From NCBI GenBank assembly GCA_905147135.1, contig LR990058.1, positions 13,367,349-13,431,348 on the forward strand: a stretch of 64,000 nucleotides of DNA, given 5' to 3'. This stretch comes from Blastobasis lacticolella (taxonomy: Eukaryota > Arthropoda > Insecta > Lepidoptera > Blastobasidae). The notes beneath the pieces were generated by a model that made no database searches, was not told where the DNA came from, and was given only the letters and a program-made list of their open reading frames with translations. The translations under genes and the position numbers were made by a program. Numbering within the stretch: position 1 is the first letter of the stretch; the number at the start of each line of letters is the position of its first letter. This document shows, piece after piece, positions 46,901 to 61,900 of the stretch.

Positions 46901-49900
46901 AATTCTCAGCCTAAAATAGCCCTTCAAATAATTCGAATTTTTCTAGCTTCCACTGCTGGATATAAGCCTCCCGTGTCCTTTGCACGGAAAGCTCAACGGT
47001 CGTTCGCTGTTTTGAGTCATTTGCATTCAGCGACTCCCTTTGATATGGGCTAAGTCGTCTGAGCAAAGCTTTTTAGCTATGTAGGTACATAATCCACCAT
47101 GTCTCGTTTTTTGTATGTGCCGCGAACGGTAACCTTTGAGCTTCTTTAGCACGTATAACTTTTCAAAGAGCTGAATGTATTTACCAACCTAGCCGGGTGT
47201 TGTGACCAAGGGTCAACGATCCAACCGCCTTAGAAGTTGATGTAGGATGTAGGTACCAATATAAACTTGGAATTGGCATGGAGAGGCTTGGTCTGCGCCA
47301 TCTGTGTGCCATACTTGTAGCGTCATCTATCGCTCCAATAGGAAAACTTAACAATACTCTCATTACGAGTACACGAACACAAGGTTGGCAAGCATCCGCA
47401 TATAGATGGCGCTGACCGTCCTACATCGCGCTAGAGAAATGTGCCAACTCTGCGCTTATACATCTTCCGACGATTAACTGTCGGACCCTTGGTCCCCTGG
47501 TCACAACACCCGGGCAGGTTGGTAATTACCCTTTTCCACCTTCTCCACCTTCTCCATCTTCGCTTGCCATATCTCTCCACCGCCAAATACTTACAACTCG
47601 AATGATTAGCATCGTTGAGCTTCCCCATTGCCGCGATAGATGTCGCTACACGAAATATCCTCTACAACTCACCCTTGAGCATCTTGACCGCGACCTCCTT
47701 CCCTCTCGGCGCGAGCGTCCCGCGCCGCACCACCCCGAAGGCGCCCTCGCCCAGCACCTCGTGCAGGGTCACCCGCTCCGGACGCACCTCCCACCCGTCC
47801 GCCTCCGGGCACGCCTTCGGGAGCGCCTGCTCCAGGTTCTGATGGGAGGAGGAGACTGTCAAAGAGACCGTAAGACGCCTCGCGGTCCACAGCACGAGTT
47901 TATTAAAAATTATTGAAAATTATTTATAAGAATTATTGAAAATTACATAAGATCAGCCAGTGATGTAACGGAAACCGAAATGGACCGGTCTCAGCATAAT
48001 TCTGTGAGGGATTGGCCTGTCACAGCGCTGGTTTTCAGAAAAACCCATGCATCCCACGCGCGTTACGCGAATGGTTAAAAATATTATTTAATTATCAAAG
48101 ACTTTTAAAACAATATGCAATGTTTTATTGGTTATTTCAAAAATAAATATATTATAATTACGAATATAATAATTACAGGCAGTGTAAGTAATACTTATTT
48201 AAAGTTCATTATTTATCACATTGCCTGGTCATTATGAATACTGCTACGTAACTATTGGACAAACTGCTGCTGAGCTGGCCGCCCCGCGACATTACTAAAA
48301 TTTAGTAGTATTTTTTTTGTTTAGGTACTCCTTATTTTTGTATTATTATTTTTAAAGTTTATTTTTGTCGTGTCGGTGTCTTGTGGTAATAAATGTCTTT
48401 ATTCCTATTCTATTCTTATTTCAATGCGGTGACTACTTTGTATCAGGCAGGTCGTAAGCTTGTTACTCTTTTTCTCTTTCTAGGTAAGGGTTGGTAGAGA
48501 TCGCTTGTAGCGATAAGGCCGCCTTTGCCCACAGTGTTTGAGAAGACTTGTTAAATTTTCTTTTTATGTAATTTAGTGTGCAGGAATCGAAATTTATGCA
48601 CAATTCTCTTGAACACCCCCGGAATATCGACAATATGTATAATAATTTATCTCGTTGGGAATTACTTTAATTATTTGCTTTACAAGTAATACGAAAACAA
48701 GCAATATGCTTCAATGGATGCTTCAATATTTGTAACAATGTAGCCATATTGGTAAAGAAATTTATTAAATATACCTATATTTTTTCAATTACACTGTGTC
48801 GTTACGGTCAACTGCTGATGTTTTACGACTACGTATACTAATGATAATTATCAAAGAGATTGGAAAGTTAGCTACCTTCAATGTTAAGACTGGTACATTT
48901 TTTCTCTGTGATAAATTATAAAACACTCCCTCGCCCACCCATCCACTTCGCTAAATAACATACTGAACAAACAATGCCTATAATCTATAATTTCAAAAGC
49001 CTACCCGCATACCTGTAAGTAATGGTGTCTCACGCCCCGTAGTCGTCGCCGTCGCTTGGCGGCCAAAGCGACTGCCACCACCATCGCCGCAGCCGCCGCC
49101 AGCACGACGACCCACCCAGCCGCCCACCACAGCCGAGACGATGGTGTCGAGCGCTCTGGGGGATACGAACATGTACATCAAAACTAGTAATGACCAGAAG
49201 GATGGCCCACCATAGCCAGGCGAGGACCGCTCTAGGGAATACGAACAAGTACTTCACGTCACACGGCAATGTATCAATCATCTAAATCGGACAAACACGT
49301 AAGTCCCTCCTCCTCCCCCTCAAAGCTGAGGATCGTGACTCTGCATAAAACACCAGCCGCCACCAGCGTGCCGCCCACCATAGCCGGGACGACGGTGTCG
49401 AGCGCTCTAGGGGATACGAACACGTACTTCATGTGACACGGCAGTGTATCATCAAAATTAGTAATGACCAGGCTGGCCTCCCGCTGCCAACCATAGCCGG
49501 GACGACTGCGGGATCGCTCTAGGGAATACGAACACATACAACATCACACGGCTACTTCATACATCACGTCAATATGTAATAATTAAATTTAGTAATGATC
49601 AGAAGGCTGGCCTCCCGTCGCCCACCATGGCCGAGACGACTGCGGGGACCGCTTTAGGAAAAACGAATACATGCTTCACGTCACACGGCAATGTATCAAT
49701 AATCTAAATCGGATAAACACGTACACGCTTATACCGGTTATACGGGAACTGGACATAGGTAAATATGGTATTAAGACGTTCCAGAGAAATGGAAAGAAAA
49801 TTTGTAGAAAAGTCATCGCCTTTGTCGTGAGCTAGGCCGAGCCTAAGGACTTTGGTGGTGAGGTAATTATCCACCTGGCCGGGTGGTGTGACCAGGGGAC

Positions 49901-52900
49901 CAAGGGTCCGACAGTTGATCGTCGGAAGTAATATTTATGTCGCGGACGTAGGTACACTTCTCTAACGCGATGTAGGAACCGGTGAGCGCTATCTATGTAC
50001 GGATGTTTGCCAACCTTGTATTCGTGTAGATACTCGTAATGTAAGTATTGTTGAGTTTCCCTAATGGAGAGATAGATGTCGCTTCATGGACCACCCGTTT
50101 GATCTACCCTGACACAGGTCCCTAGTCTCGTGTCCTTCTTTTTTTCGTTCCACTTTTTCGTGTTCTTTTTTAAGAACGTTACTGATCTGATCAGTGAATA
50201 TGATAGCTTTATTTATGTTACCAGGTAGTTACTAGTTTAGGTTAGCTTTATTTTATCGTCGTTACCAGGGAAATTCTCCCGGCGCGTCGAGCACGCCTCC
50301 CAGCCGTGGGCGAGCGCTCGCACCGTCACGTCGTACGCGCCCGCGCCGACCACGTGCGCTACGTCCACTCCGGTCGCGTTCTGTGGGACGGGTGAGTAAT
50401 GAGCAGTTTTCCAGTAGGTATTGTTAGTTGGTTTCATAAAGCATCAATAGATGGCGCTCCCACAATTTTGGTACTTCATATTTAAATTTTTATTATTTTT
50501 ACAGTGATGTCATGCAGCCAACTATGAAAGAAATGTACAAAAAATGTTTAAATTAATCACTAAATTACCAATATTGTCGGGGCGCCATCTACCGAGTGTT
50601 TAGGAATGTTTTTTATACCTATTGGAAAACTGCTCATTAGCTATATGGGAGACCATCTGGCTCAGTGGATGTAATATGTATCTTTGGCAACACAAAGAGA
50701 CACATAAACACTACTGCTTCCTGTCCCAGTGTTTCTAAACCTTTACGACATTAAAACCTTCAAGAAAAGAGCCTACACCTATCTGAAAGACAAGGCATTC
50801 GCGACTGTTGCGCGTTGCAGGTGTCTACCTGATGATGACGACCTGAGTGGTTAGGTAATTATAGTATGCTGCCGGCCGGTCTGCCAAGCAGGGGTTCAAT
50901 TCCCGGCCGAGCGGGAATTCAAATTATGAATTTTAATTTCTGTTATGGGTCTGGGTCATCATTATTATATGTATAATAAGTATGTACTTAAAAAGGTATA
51001 TAAGTATTTTATCAGTTGTCTAGCACCCATAACAAGCTTTGCTTACTTTGGGGCTACATGACGCTGTGTGAATTGTCCAAGCACATTTAAATATAATATC
51101 TAATCATATTTTTAATATTATAATCATTATTATTTATGATATAATCTGGATGCCTTCAAGGAGTAAATAGGCTGTTAAAAGAAAGGCATGCTCTACCATC
51201 GGCCGCATCGTCACTTACCAACAGGTGAGATGTCTTGTCTAATACAAAAAGAAAGTTAAGGGCAACGGTCATCGTTTTCCATCAGGTGGCTAAAAGTCTA
51301 AAATAATTCTCTCTTAGAAGGTATCTTCAACTACACTTACCCCATCAACAGTGACACTAACGACCCTGTCGGCTTCGACAGTGACGTTGTAAACATCCGG
51401 CTGCCGGCTCGGCTGCGACCACCTCACTCCCACCACCCACTCCGAATCCCCATCTTCCATAGCTCGTATGACGATGTCCTTCACTTCACTAGGCACTGTG
51501 GGAGAATCGACAGTCAGGTATTGGTGTGTAGGTATGGTGACATCAATATTAGTCATGTTTTGAACTATCGCGGTTATTATCACACGTTTTAAAGGTATGT
51601 TCCGGGTTTCCTACCCCCGTCCCGTGACTATGATGTGTGCAACTGCGTCGAAATATCGGGCTTCTCGTAAACAAAGGTCATTATCATTTCGGCGTCATGT
51701 CCCAGTTGCGCTAGCGAGGTTTGTGAGGGCCCGGGATCCGCCTACTCGTAAACCAAGGTACGCGGTAGGAAACCCGGAACATATCTTTAAAATCGATATT
51801 AGCGGTTATGGATTAGCTGGTTATACGATCCCTTTGTTTTCCCCCGTAGCTTTTTTGACAATTGTTAAGAGATTAACATAATTTTTGAGTGTGAGTTTAT
51901 TTAGATACATATCATGCATAATCGGTGCAGTGTTAGCTGTCGGCGGCGGGTGTAGGTGTTAAGCGAGTCGACTGAAAACAGAGGTGATTCTTAGGCGCTG
52001 TCCTAATTGGAAACGGTCGTGCGACGGGCAGTTTGAGGTCTCCTATTGGTCGGGCGACGTCCGTCGTACGGCCGTTGCCAATGAGGACAGCGCCTTATTG
52101 TTATTTTTGTCAATTTAGAAGTTTAAGCCGTGCTAATGCGCTTATTACACTTTCCTAAATTCAGTAAATGAATTCAGAAACAAAAAGCGTGAGAGCAAAT
52201 AAAATTGGAATGTATTGCTCATAAAATAAGGTCAATTTTTGTATCACTTATATTAAGGCATGCGTCGCTCCACTTTTCAAAAATCCGAGATTTAAAAATG
52301 GACCTTATTCTATGAGCAATACATTCCACTTTGATTTTCTCTCACGCTTTTTGTTTCTGAATTCAGTTACTGAATTTAGGAATGTGTAATAAGCGTATAA
52401 GCGCACTGACGATGCGTTACAACGGCATGCATATTTTATAGATAGTTTAGCGCGGGTGTTGTTTTGATGCGTCTCATTGTTTTGACCATTGTTTCTTGCA
52501 ACGCAGCGTAAGAGCGTGTAAGGCACTTGTTACATAAAGCATAACTTTCCAAAGAGAATGAAGAATAAGCATGTGCGGTGAGTTGCCGCCGCATTCACGA
52601 AAACGTGCACGTTTGTTACTTGTAATAACTTGTATAGATATCGGCAATCTTCTTGACCCAGACACGTGACTGCGCTGTAGACGCTGTAGTGAACTCACAT
52701 ATAGAACGTTGTGCGACCACTCTAATGCGCTTGTTACGTTTGGCTATATTAGTCGTCTAAATTCAGAAGTAAAAAGCGTAAGTGCAAATCTAAGTGAAAG
52801 GTAGTGCTGATAAAATGAGGTCCATTTTTGAATCACGCTGTTTGAAAGCGGAGTGATGCGAAGAAATAAGTGATATTAAAATGGACCTTATTCTATGAGC

Positions 52901-55900
52901 AGTACATTCCACTTTGACTTGCTCTCACGCATTTCGCTTCCGGACTTAGACGACTGAATTGAGCTAAATCAGCGCAGAAAATATACAGAAAGATAACCGA
53001 CAACGTATCACCAAAACTTAAAAATCTCGGTCGAAAGCGGGCTTGCGATTAGTCAAGCGAATGGTGGTGGAATGAAAACACATGAACTTACATCTATATG
53101 TTTTCTCTAACGCTATGTCACACGCTCCCCTCCCTTTTACACACAACTCGTCTACCAATACTAACAGGCCGGGCAGCCGTATTGGCTGCAATCAGGCGTC
53201 TGATACGTGAACTCGAAGTCTTCCGCCCAGTGTATTGTAAATGTGCAGGTGTCCAGTGCTGACAGGTTTTGGACAGTGTAGCTTTGCGTGTAGGGCTGGA
53301 AACGTGAAAATAGTAGTTATAGGTGGGTAATTGACCAAAATAACTTGGGTGATGTTGTAACTTTTAAGCCTAAGGGATGTTCTCTTTTCTTGTTTTTTTT
53401 AGTAATCCAGCAGACAAACAGGCATGCGGGCCACCTGATAGAAAGTGGTCACCTCCGCCAATGGAAATAAGCAACACCAGTGGCGCTACCAATGTGTTCT
53501 ATTCTTCCTCACTCAAGTTTACCTACCGTGGATGCCATACCTATTTTCTCTCTGGGGGCTGTAAGTCCAACAGTTGTAATGTCCAATGGTCAAAATGTCA
53601 AGATTTTAGTAGCGAAATAGCAATAGTAATAGCAAATGTTTTTTGACGTTTGGTTTTTGGCTGTGTATGTAAATAACATAAATCTCAAGTACAAGGGGAT
53701 AAATGCGTTATGCCAAATTCAGATATATGACATGCCCCCTAGCGATTCTCGTTTTTTAAGGTGGCTCATGTCCATCAGTTGTCAATGTTGATGTTGGATA
53801 ATTATATCGTTCCAAAATCGCTCCTAACAATAAAAAATATTTATACATATACATTCAACACCTAACAATAACAATTTGTCATTAGCAACATTGGTCAGTT
53901 TGGCGTTTGTGCTCTCGTGCGCGCGAGCCCCGGGGACCGCTTTCACCATGATCCAGAATTTCAGTGGAGCGAGTGCCACCTGACCAGATGAGATCATGGT
54001 TTCACATGCAGACGTCCGAATGTACAGGTTTCATTACGATGTTTTCCCTCAACGTAAGAGCAGTTCTAGTATTAAACCAATGTTCAAATTACAATAATAA
54101 TTATGCCAATCTAACCTGAATAAAACCGAACTGCAAATCGCCAAGCTCAGCGTTATCACAACTGTTTGTGATCTTTCCCTTGCCGCTCGGCGCGCCTCCG
54201 ACGTACTTCCAAAGGAGAGTGCCGTTGAACTTCTTGGTCCTATTGTCGTATTCGAACGTAGGGTATTCAAACACTACTTTGTATTCTGGTCCTTTCTCTT
54301 TGAAGCTGGTGACGTCAGGGCCTCTTAGCCACCTAGAATGGGTCCAGTTCTGATGGACTATAGCCGTCCATAACGAGTAGGTGACGTTCAAAGCGACAAA
54401 CATCTCGCACACGTCGTCACCAGGCCGGACCAATGCGGTTTGTAACTGAAAATGGAGAAGCGAATGACGTCTTTACGTTTTGTGTCGATGTAAATCAGGT
54501 ATTATGTTTGTGTGAAACAATTAAGTAACCGTTACTGATTTTTACGGTTACTTTCTAAAGAGTTTCGACGTCACGAGGCTCTATGAATGAAATAGTTGTT
54601 TATTTTAAAGTATGTCGGTTAAGTAACTCTTTTGTCGTCTAAGCGGCCAATCCAGGCTTATGCCATGGTCCGCAATCCTTCTCTTCCTCCACCACTTCGC
54701 TCGGTCGTCAGTAACTTCGCGTCGTAGGCCGCTGGCGCTCACATTCGACTTAGCGATATGATACGTGATGTCGAATTCGTTACATTGAATCACGCGTCAT
54801 CGAAAGTTCACCACCGCATACGTTGCAACGAATGCACAATACAAATTATCGCAGCACGCGACGACGAAAGTTCACCACTGCGAATCACGCTGCACCGAAT
54901 CAGGCGACGATGAAAGTTCAACACTGTGCCCAGTTCCAGAACACTGTTAATTGACCGACGGGCCAGTTTGGTTGACCAGAGTTGTGTCAGATTGGTTGGC
55001 TTCGCCTTGGCAAAAGCCGGGATTGAAAGCTCAAATGAGGATGATGAATCTCGTTTAGTTTTGCCAAGAGTATAAAGCGTACTTTCGAGATCATAATAAT
55101 ATGATTTCGTCGTATCATAGTTCGGGACATTCGATGTGATGAGATTCCCGATGGCGTGACTTCGGCTTATAGTGTTTCAATGTAGCGTGCATTCGGTGAA
55201 CTTTTGACATCGCGTGATTCGATGTAATGTCATTCGCAGTGGTGAACTTTCGACGACGCGTGATTCGATGTAACGAATCTATCTCATCTTGGGACTTCCG
55301 CGAGACTTCTTTCCTAATAATAGTATATTGATGCATCTATTACGCAACAAGAGCCTTTTTAATCTTATTCGCTTATCGTTCTCTCGGCCGCCACGGTTGT
55401 ACTCGTTACAAAGTCGATCAAGTCGAGTAACCACGGCTTTTTCATTTAATTGGCGTTGAGTTCGCGGCCGTACTTCCTAGATGCAGCCATAGGTACTCCA
55501 AAACTATAGCGTTTATCACATCCACACAATACATACTAAGTACTTACCAAGAATTGCTCATCTTGCGGTACTAGTAACACCAATTGTATGTGGTGCGACC
55601 TCGGCAGCCGGACCTCCAGGAATTCATAATTGTATTGTGTTTGCACCGGCTTCGGAGGGATCGCTGAGAGATCAGCGTCGGATGCTGGAACAAGAATAGT
55701 TTTGAAAAATCTAGTATGCCTATCTAAATACACATCAAACAAGCACACGTACACTCAGATACAAAAGCACACAAACAACACAAATCATTCGAGACTTGTC
55801 AGGTGTTGCATATCATCTGACCACGGTGATTATACTGTCCATAAGGGCCCGGCCTAATTTACTTGGCAAGATTGAATTATAATTGGAGCAGCTCAACGGT

Positions 55901-58900
55901 GGTTTTAATCATAGCAGAATACCAAAATAGCGTAATACTGCCATTAAGCTGCGGTTGCGATTCAATTACAATTCAATTCAGCTATTAGAATATAATTTAA
56001 ATAAAAAGATAAATAACTTACTTAAGAATACGTCAATGCATTGGTGCCACTGTAAAAAGAAAATAAAGGACATTAGTTACATAATTATCCATACAACTTT
56101 TATGAAAGAGTGCCGTGATGGTAAAGTAGCGGTTCAGGTTTAGGACCTGTAGGTACCTATGAATGGCCCACATTTCCTGCTCAACCTATATTAAGGACCA
56201 GACTCATCTACACGGTGTACTGGGTGTAATACAGGGTATTACGCGCATTGTTGCGCGGTGGGAAAGTTTGCTACTTAAAATTCCGCAAATTCAATAACAA
56301 ACCAAACATCGCAGGCGCACTTAACTTCCTGTTTACGTATTGCAGTTACTTCTACACTCCCCCATATGATAAACTCGAATGGAGAATACATACATACATA
56401 CATAAAGTTCACGCCTCTGTCCCACAGATGGGGTAGGCAGAGACTGTGTGAATGGCGCATTTTGGGGGAGGACGTTCAGCAGTGGACGACAATAGGCTGA
56501 AAAATAAATGACAGCCCCTGTGAAGCCTTCTTCTGTTAGACTGCACCTATTACACACACAACTTCGTAGGTAAGAAAATAGGCATCAGCGTTTTCTGCAA
56601 TGCTAAAGTTTTTTTTTATATTATACGGCAGGCAGACAAACTGGCAAGCGGACTACTTGATGAAAAGTGGCCTATCAGCCACACCAGGGGAGTCACCAAT
56701 GCGTTGCCCGCCTCTGCAGAGACCTCTAATATACCTCTTGAACGATCCCATGACATAGTCCAAAGGAAACACTGTGGCTGGGAGCTCATTCCACATCCGA
56801 ATCGTACGAGCGAGAAACGTTCTTTCGAACCTTACGCAGTACAGTGTTATTTTATCATTGATTTATTCGTTATGACGCGCACTCTAGTCAATTTATTCGC
56901 ATGATGTCCGTCTGATATGTACTGTCTGATATCTAGCCTATTACATGATATTTTTCAAACATTTTGAGGCTAAATTTTGGCAGAGGTTGCAGCACTGGTA
57001 CTTTGAGTATGTCCATTTCGGGTATACGCGCTTGTCATATCCATTTTATTCTTGATCCTAGTGATGTGCCTATTTTCCATAGACAAGACGTCCATCACTT
57101 GCTATGAACCCCGGAAATCTTGTACGATGTCGAATAATAGTCCAAATCGATTGGTTCTAGGTCCAAATGGTTCAATGTACAATAATAAATAGACAACTTT
57201 GCTAGGCAATAGATTTACAGAAAAATATTGATGTTTCAACTTCACGTTGTTACTTTTTGATCCCTACTAGGCAAGAATGTAGAGGGTCGATCAAAAGTCT
57301 CGCTCAGCCTCGGCAAATGTTTTGCGAAAACTTTGGGCCAATATGTGGATAGTTGCCACGACACTCGTAAGTCGAAGGGGTTGAGCAACAATCTACTCTG
57401 CCGGATACCACACGGCTACTATGACTTCATCGGCACTTATTAATGAGACATTGCCAAAGTGTAGGTGTACTTAAATTAAGGCAATTATGCAATGTTAGAA
57501 AGTAATGGTTGATTCCAACGAGCGGTTTTGTGGGCATACACACTGCTCCGATCGGTCGATTGACTCATAATCATACTCGACAGCTGCGTGCCCGGTATTG
57601 TTTGTCAATACCACCAGAAATAGTACACCCATTTGCTTGAAAAATTCCAGATTATTCTGTTCTTCATAAGATATGGTCAATCTACGAATCTGGGGGGATA
57701 GTGCTTAAGCCCGTGATAAGTCTCCGTAGTCAAAATAAGCCCGTAGTCAAAATAGGTTCCTAAACGAATGAACGCTGTTCTATGCCGTCCGGGTAACCTC
57801 ATAATTAATATCTAGGTATTCACATTCTCCCCCAGTTCCATACTGGGACTTACAATAGAGCGAAAATAATAAACTATACCAGACACTCATTTAATAGGTA
57901 ATTTTCTTTTAATAAGCTCCTGAGCAATCCGTACATCACAACAACTATACATAGTTAAGTAGTCACAAACTGAAAAAAGCGGGTGCGAGAGGCGTTATAT
58001 ATCCAAAATCGATGTTATTTCAAACCCCATTCTCATCCACTTGGCGTCAATAACCCGGTTGTGCTCAAGACCCTTCGGGGTCCGCTTTGACCATTATCCG
58101 GATTTGGCAATCAGTTATACAAGAAAGCGACTGCCATCTGACCTCCGGGTCTCTGTCAACATGAGAACCTGACCGAATTGGATTATGGTTACACATTTAG
58201 TCGTATATGTGCAGGTTTTATCACGATGTTTTCCTCACCGTTAGAGCATTGGTTAGTGTTTAACTAATGTAACAGTCAGCTGCAAAATTAACGGGACCGT
58301 ACAATTAATGTAGGCTAAGGGGGTCATGCCACTCTACTGCTGACTGAACATAACTCAGAAGAAAGTCATTGTTAAATGACGGCACTGGGGTTCGAATTCA
58401 GAACTTTTCGCGTACGAGTCGGACACTAGCCACCGACGCACGGCTGTTGTTACAAACAAAATTCCGCAATTACAGTTCGCTTGACAGGCATACAGCGGTA
58501 CGACCAACAAATCAGAGTAATCGGGCAAGTGTACAATTGAAATCACGATTAAACGCTGCATTTGTCATTCGTCCGAAAGAATTGAACGATTTACAAGTAT
58601 AAATTAATTGCGAGACTACGAGAGTGCATACACAAAACAATTACAACAATAGAAGCCATACAAACAATACTAACACAATAATAATTACGACAATACACAT
58701 AAGTACAATACACAGTAACTTGTACATGGTACTGGCCTGGTAGCTCTGTCGCCGCTTAACGTTGCCTCGTAAGGTTGAGGATTTCATTCCCACCTAGGAC
58801 AAACATTAATATTAGCCTGAATATTTGCCAATTTATGTATTTATTGTTTTTGTGTATTTATTTTATTAAGTAATAAAATGCTTTAAATATTGTAGATAGG

Positions 58901-61900
58901 AATTTTTACAGAAAGAAGACTTCATTCTGATGTTTTAAATAATTTAATCGGCTTTTATATATTTTTCATAATCTCCTGCCTGTACAGGAAATCCACAAAA
59001 TGTAAAAAAAACGCATGGAATAGGTACTATCTACTATTGTACCTACCTACATGATATTGAAAAACAGGGGTTCGAACTCGGCACCTGTCGCTTCCCTGTC
59101 TGATCCCTTAACCAAATAGGTCACCGATTCTCTCATTCTTAGTACCTACAACGACCCATTATTTCAACAAAACTTCATACGTTTTCTACTCGTGTCCGAA
59201 TATCTAAAAAAATGTATGTCCAAGCTTTATCCATTCAAAACACAGCAAATTGATTCCGTTATCATTGAATTTTAATATACGCTGGGGAGGCGGGTCTGCT
59301 TATTCAGTATTACAGATTCTGTCTCAATAACTCGCCTCCTGGGAGCGTTATTCTAACGTTTTATTAATCTACTAAACAGTGGCAGGGGGACGGAATGTGC
59401 TATTTTGATTTGTAGCAATCAGTGTGTATGGAATAATGTAATAAATTAATCATCTTGGCGTTAATGTCCCGGTTGTGCTCTCGCGCACGAGAGCCGCGGG
59501 ATCTGCCTTGTCCATGTAAAGTAAAGTAAAGTAAAGTAAATATTTATTGTTAAAAAAACTGGTTAACAAATATATGCCATAGCAGTTTACCCATTTCGGG
59601 TGTACAATATTCAAATTATTATTACACAACACAGAAAAACCAAACGACGAAATAAACTTATTAATAACCGAATTTACTTTAGTATTGTCGTATCTATTTA
59701 AATAACTACAACAAAAAAACTTCAAAAACAAAACTTGTTAATATTTAATATAAATGCTATCGACATTGTAATATTCCTTAAGATCGTAACAAGACTTTTT
59801 TAATAGCCACTTTTTTAAATTTATTTTAAATTTGTTAAGATCAAGCTTTTTTAATTCATAGGGCAAATGGTTATAGATTTTAATACCTGTGATATAAGTA
59901 CTTTTTGAAAATGTAGTTTTGTTAATTTGGGGTATCTGAAGATTGTGCTCGTATTTGCTTCGTATATTTTTTTTTACTGATGAATTTTTAATAAAATGGT
60001 GTTCATTAGACTTTATAAAAACACAAATTTCTAAGATATATAAGCAGGCTATAGTGAGTATATTCTTTTCTATAAAAATATTGCGGAGAGAATCTGTACT
60101 AACCATTTTGAAGATACTTCTTAAACACTTCTTTTGCATTAAAAATAAAGATTTAACATTGACAGAATTACCCCAAAAAATAATGCCATAACTTAAAAGA
60201 GGGTAAACATAACCATAATATGCATTTAACGCAACTTGTTCTGAAGCTATATTAGATAGTATTGATAGGACATAAGAATAACTGGATAATTTACTAATTG
60301 TTTTTCTTATGTGTTCTTTCCAATTTAGATTTGAGTCGATGTACACTCCTAGGAATTTAGTTTCATTTAAAGTTTCTACCTTTAAGTGATTTAGGTTAAC
60401 ATTTTGTGATTTTTGCATACTATTGGCAAATTCTATTAATTTTGTTTTGTCCAGGTTAACTTTTAAATTTATTGTTTGCAACCAATCCACTACTTTATTT
60501 AGGGTATCGTTTAATTCTTTTGACATATCTGTTTGGCTATTATTGGGTATTAAAATTGTAGCATCATCTGCAAACATAATACAGTGATGTTTCGTAACTG
60601 AGGGCAACTCGTTGATATAAATAAGGAATAATAGGGGTCCTAATATACTTCCTTGCGGTACTCCTTGTGATGTGTTTTGAAAAGGGGACTGTATAGACTC
60701 AATTGACTTAGTGTTTTTATTATACCTATCTATAGACGTGGCCTGTTTCCTGTTCTTTAAATATGACTCGAATAATCTTAGGGCGTTTCCTCTCACTCCT
60801 ACATGTTCTAGTTGTATGTGTATTAATGACATGAAAAGACAATTAAATTCAACGCAAACTTGATAAGCTCAGGTATAATAGCATAGAATCACGGTTGCGC
60901 TCGAGCGCGGCACGTGAGGGCCTGGGGTCCGCCTAACATACGTAATCAATTACTTTTACAAGATTTTTGTTGTACAAAAAAATTATTTATTGCAATTTTT
61001 TTGTACAACAAAAATCTTGTAGCAGTAATTGATTCTGCTTGAATTATGTAAAAATAGGTAACCTACTGTGCACTACAGCTGCACTTACACTGTAATTTTT
61101 CTTTCTTTTCTTAAAAATGTGCCAGATAAAAACATAACTCCTAAAGAATCTTAAACTATCATCACACATATACCACGATGCATGCAAAAGCGTCGAAATA
61201 TCGAGTCAAAAATTATACTAACCGTGGTAACAAACCCGATAATATGTGTGTAAGTGTAGTGAATAACCACGAACGTCTTAAAAAGAATCTTATAATTTCA
61301 ACAGCTGAATAAATTCAAAAGCTTTCCTCAATGAATTCTCAAAAACTTAGTAGTAGATTTGGGAGAATTCCGTGCACCATGATTGCAGTGGTTCCAAGAA
61401 GGAAGGGTTGAAACAATGACGACCTTTTTGCAATCTCACAGGTAGATTTTTATTTCGCCTTCAACACGCTGGATACTCGTGTTTCAGAACATTGATTATT
61501 AATAATATCTGATCTAGACTTTATTCAAGTTTTAAGCGAATTAGAATTAAAATCACGCGCAATAAACGCGATAAAGTGCGCAAATTCTCACCTAGATTTT
61601 GTATGTAAAGTGGTCACAGATGTATGTGTATGGAAAGTGTACAATTTCATACAAAATTACGTTAATCGTCATTCTTAAATGTGTTTAAGAATTCGGTGTA
61701 AGCTGGGCTAGATGTACAATTTTAATAACAACAACAAAAATCTTGTTAAAGTTATTTATTCTGCACAAATTCTGTAAAAATAGGTACCCACCTGCCTGCT
61801 GTGAACTATGACAACACTTACCTAGCTCTTGTACTCTTACTTTTATTTCTTTTAAATGTGCCAGATAAGAACATAAACTCCTAAATATTCTTATAAATGC

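Noticed and set aside
40744..49155. Kinase as Cad96Ca, Ret or FGF/VEGF receptor
   Set aside because: No cadherin or Ig modules; FN3-like ectodomain, the short C-tail and split kinase fit Torso better, though a homology search would settle it.
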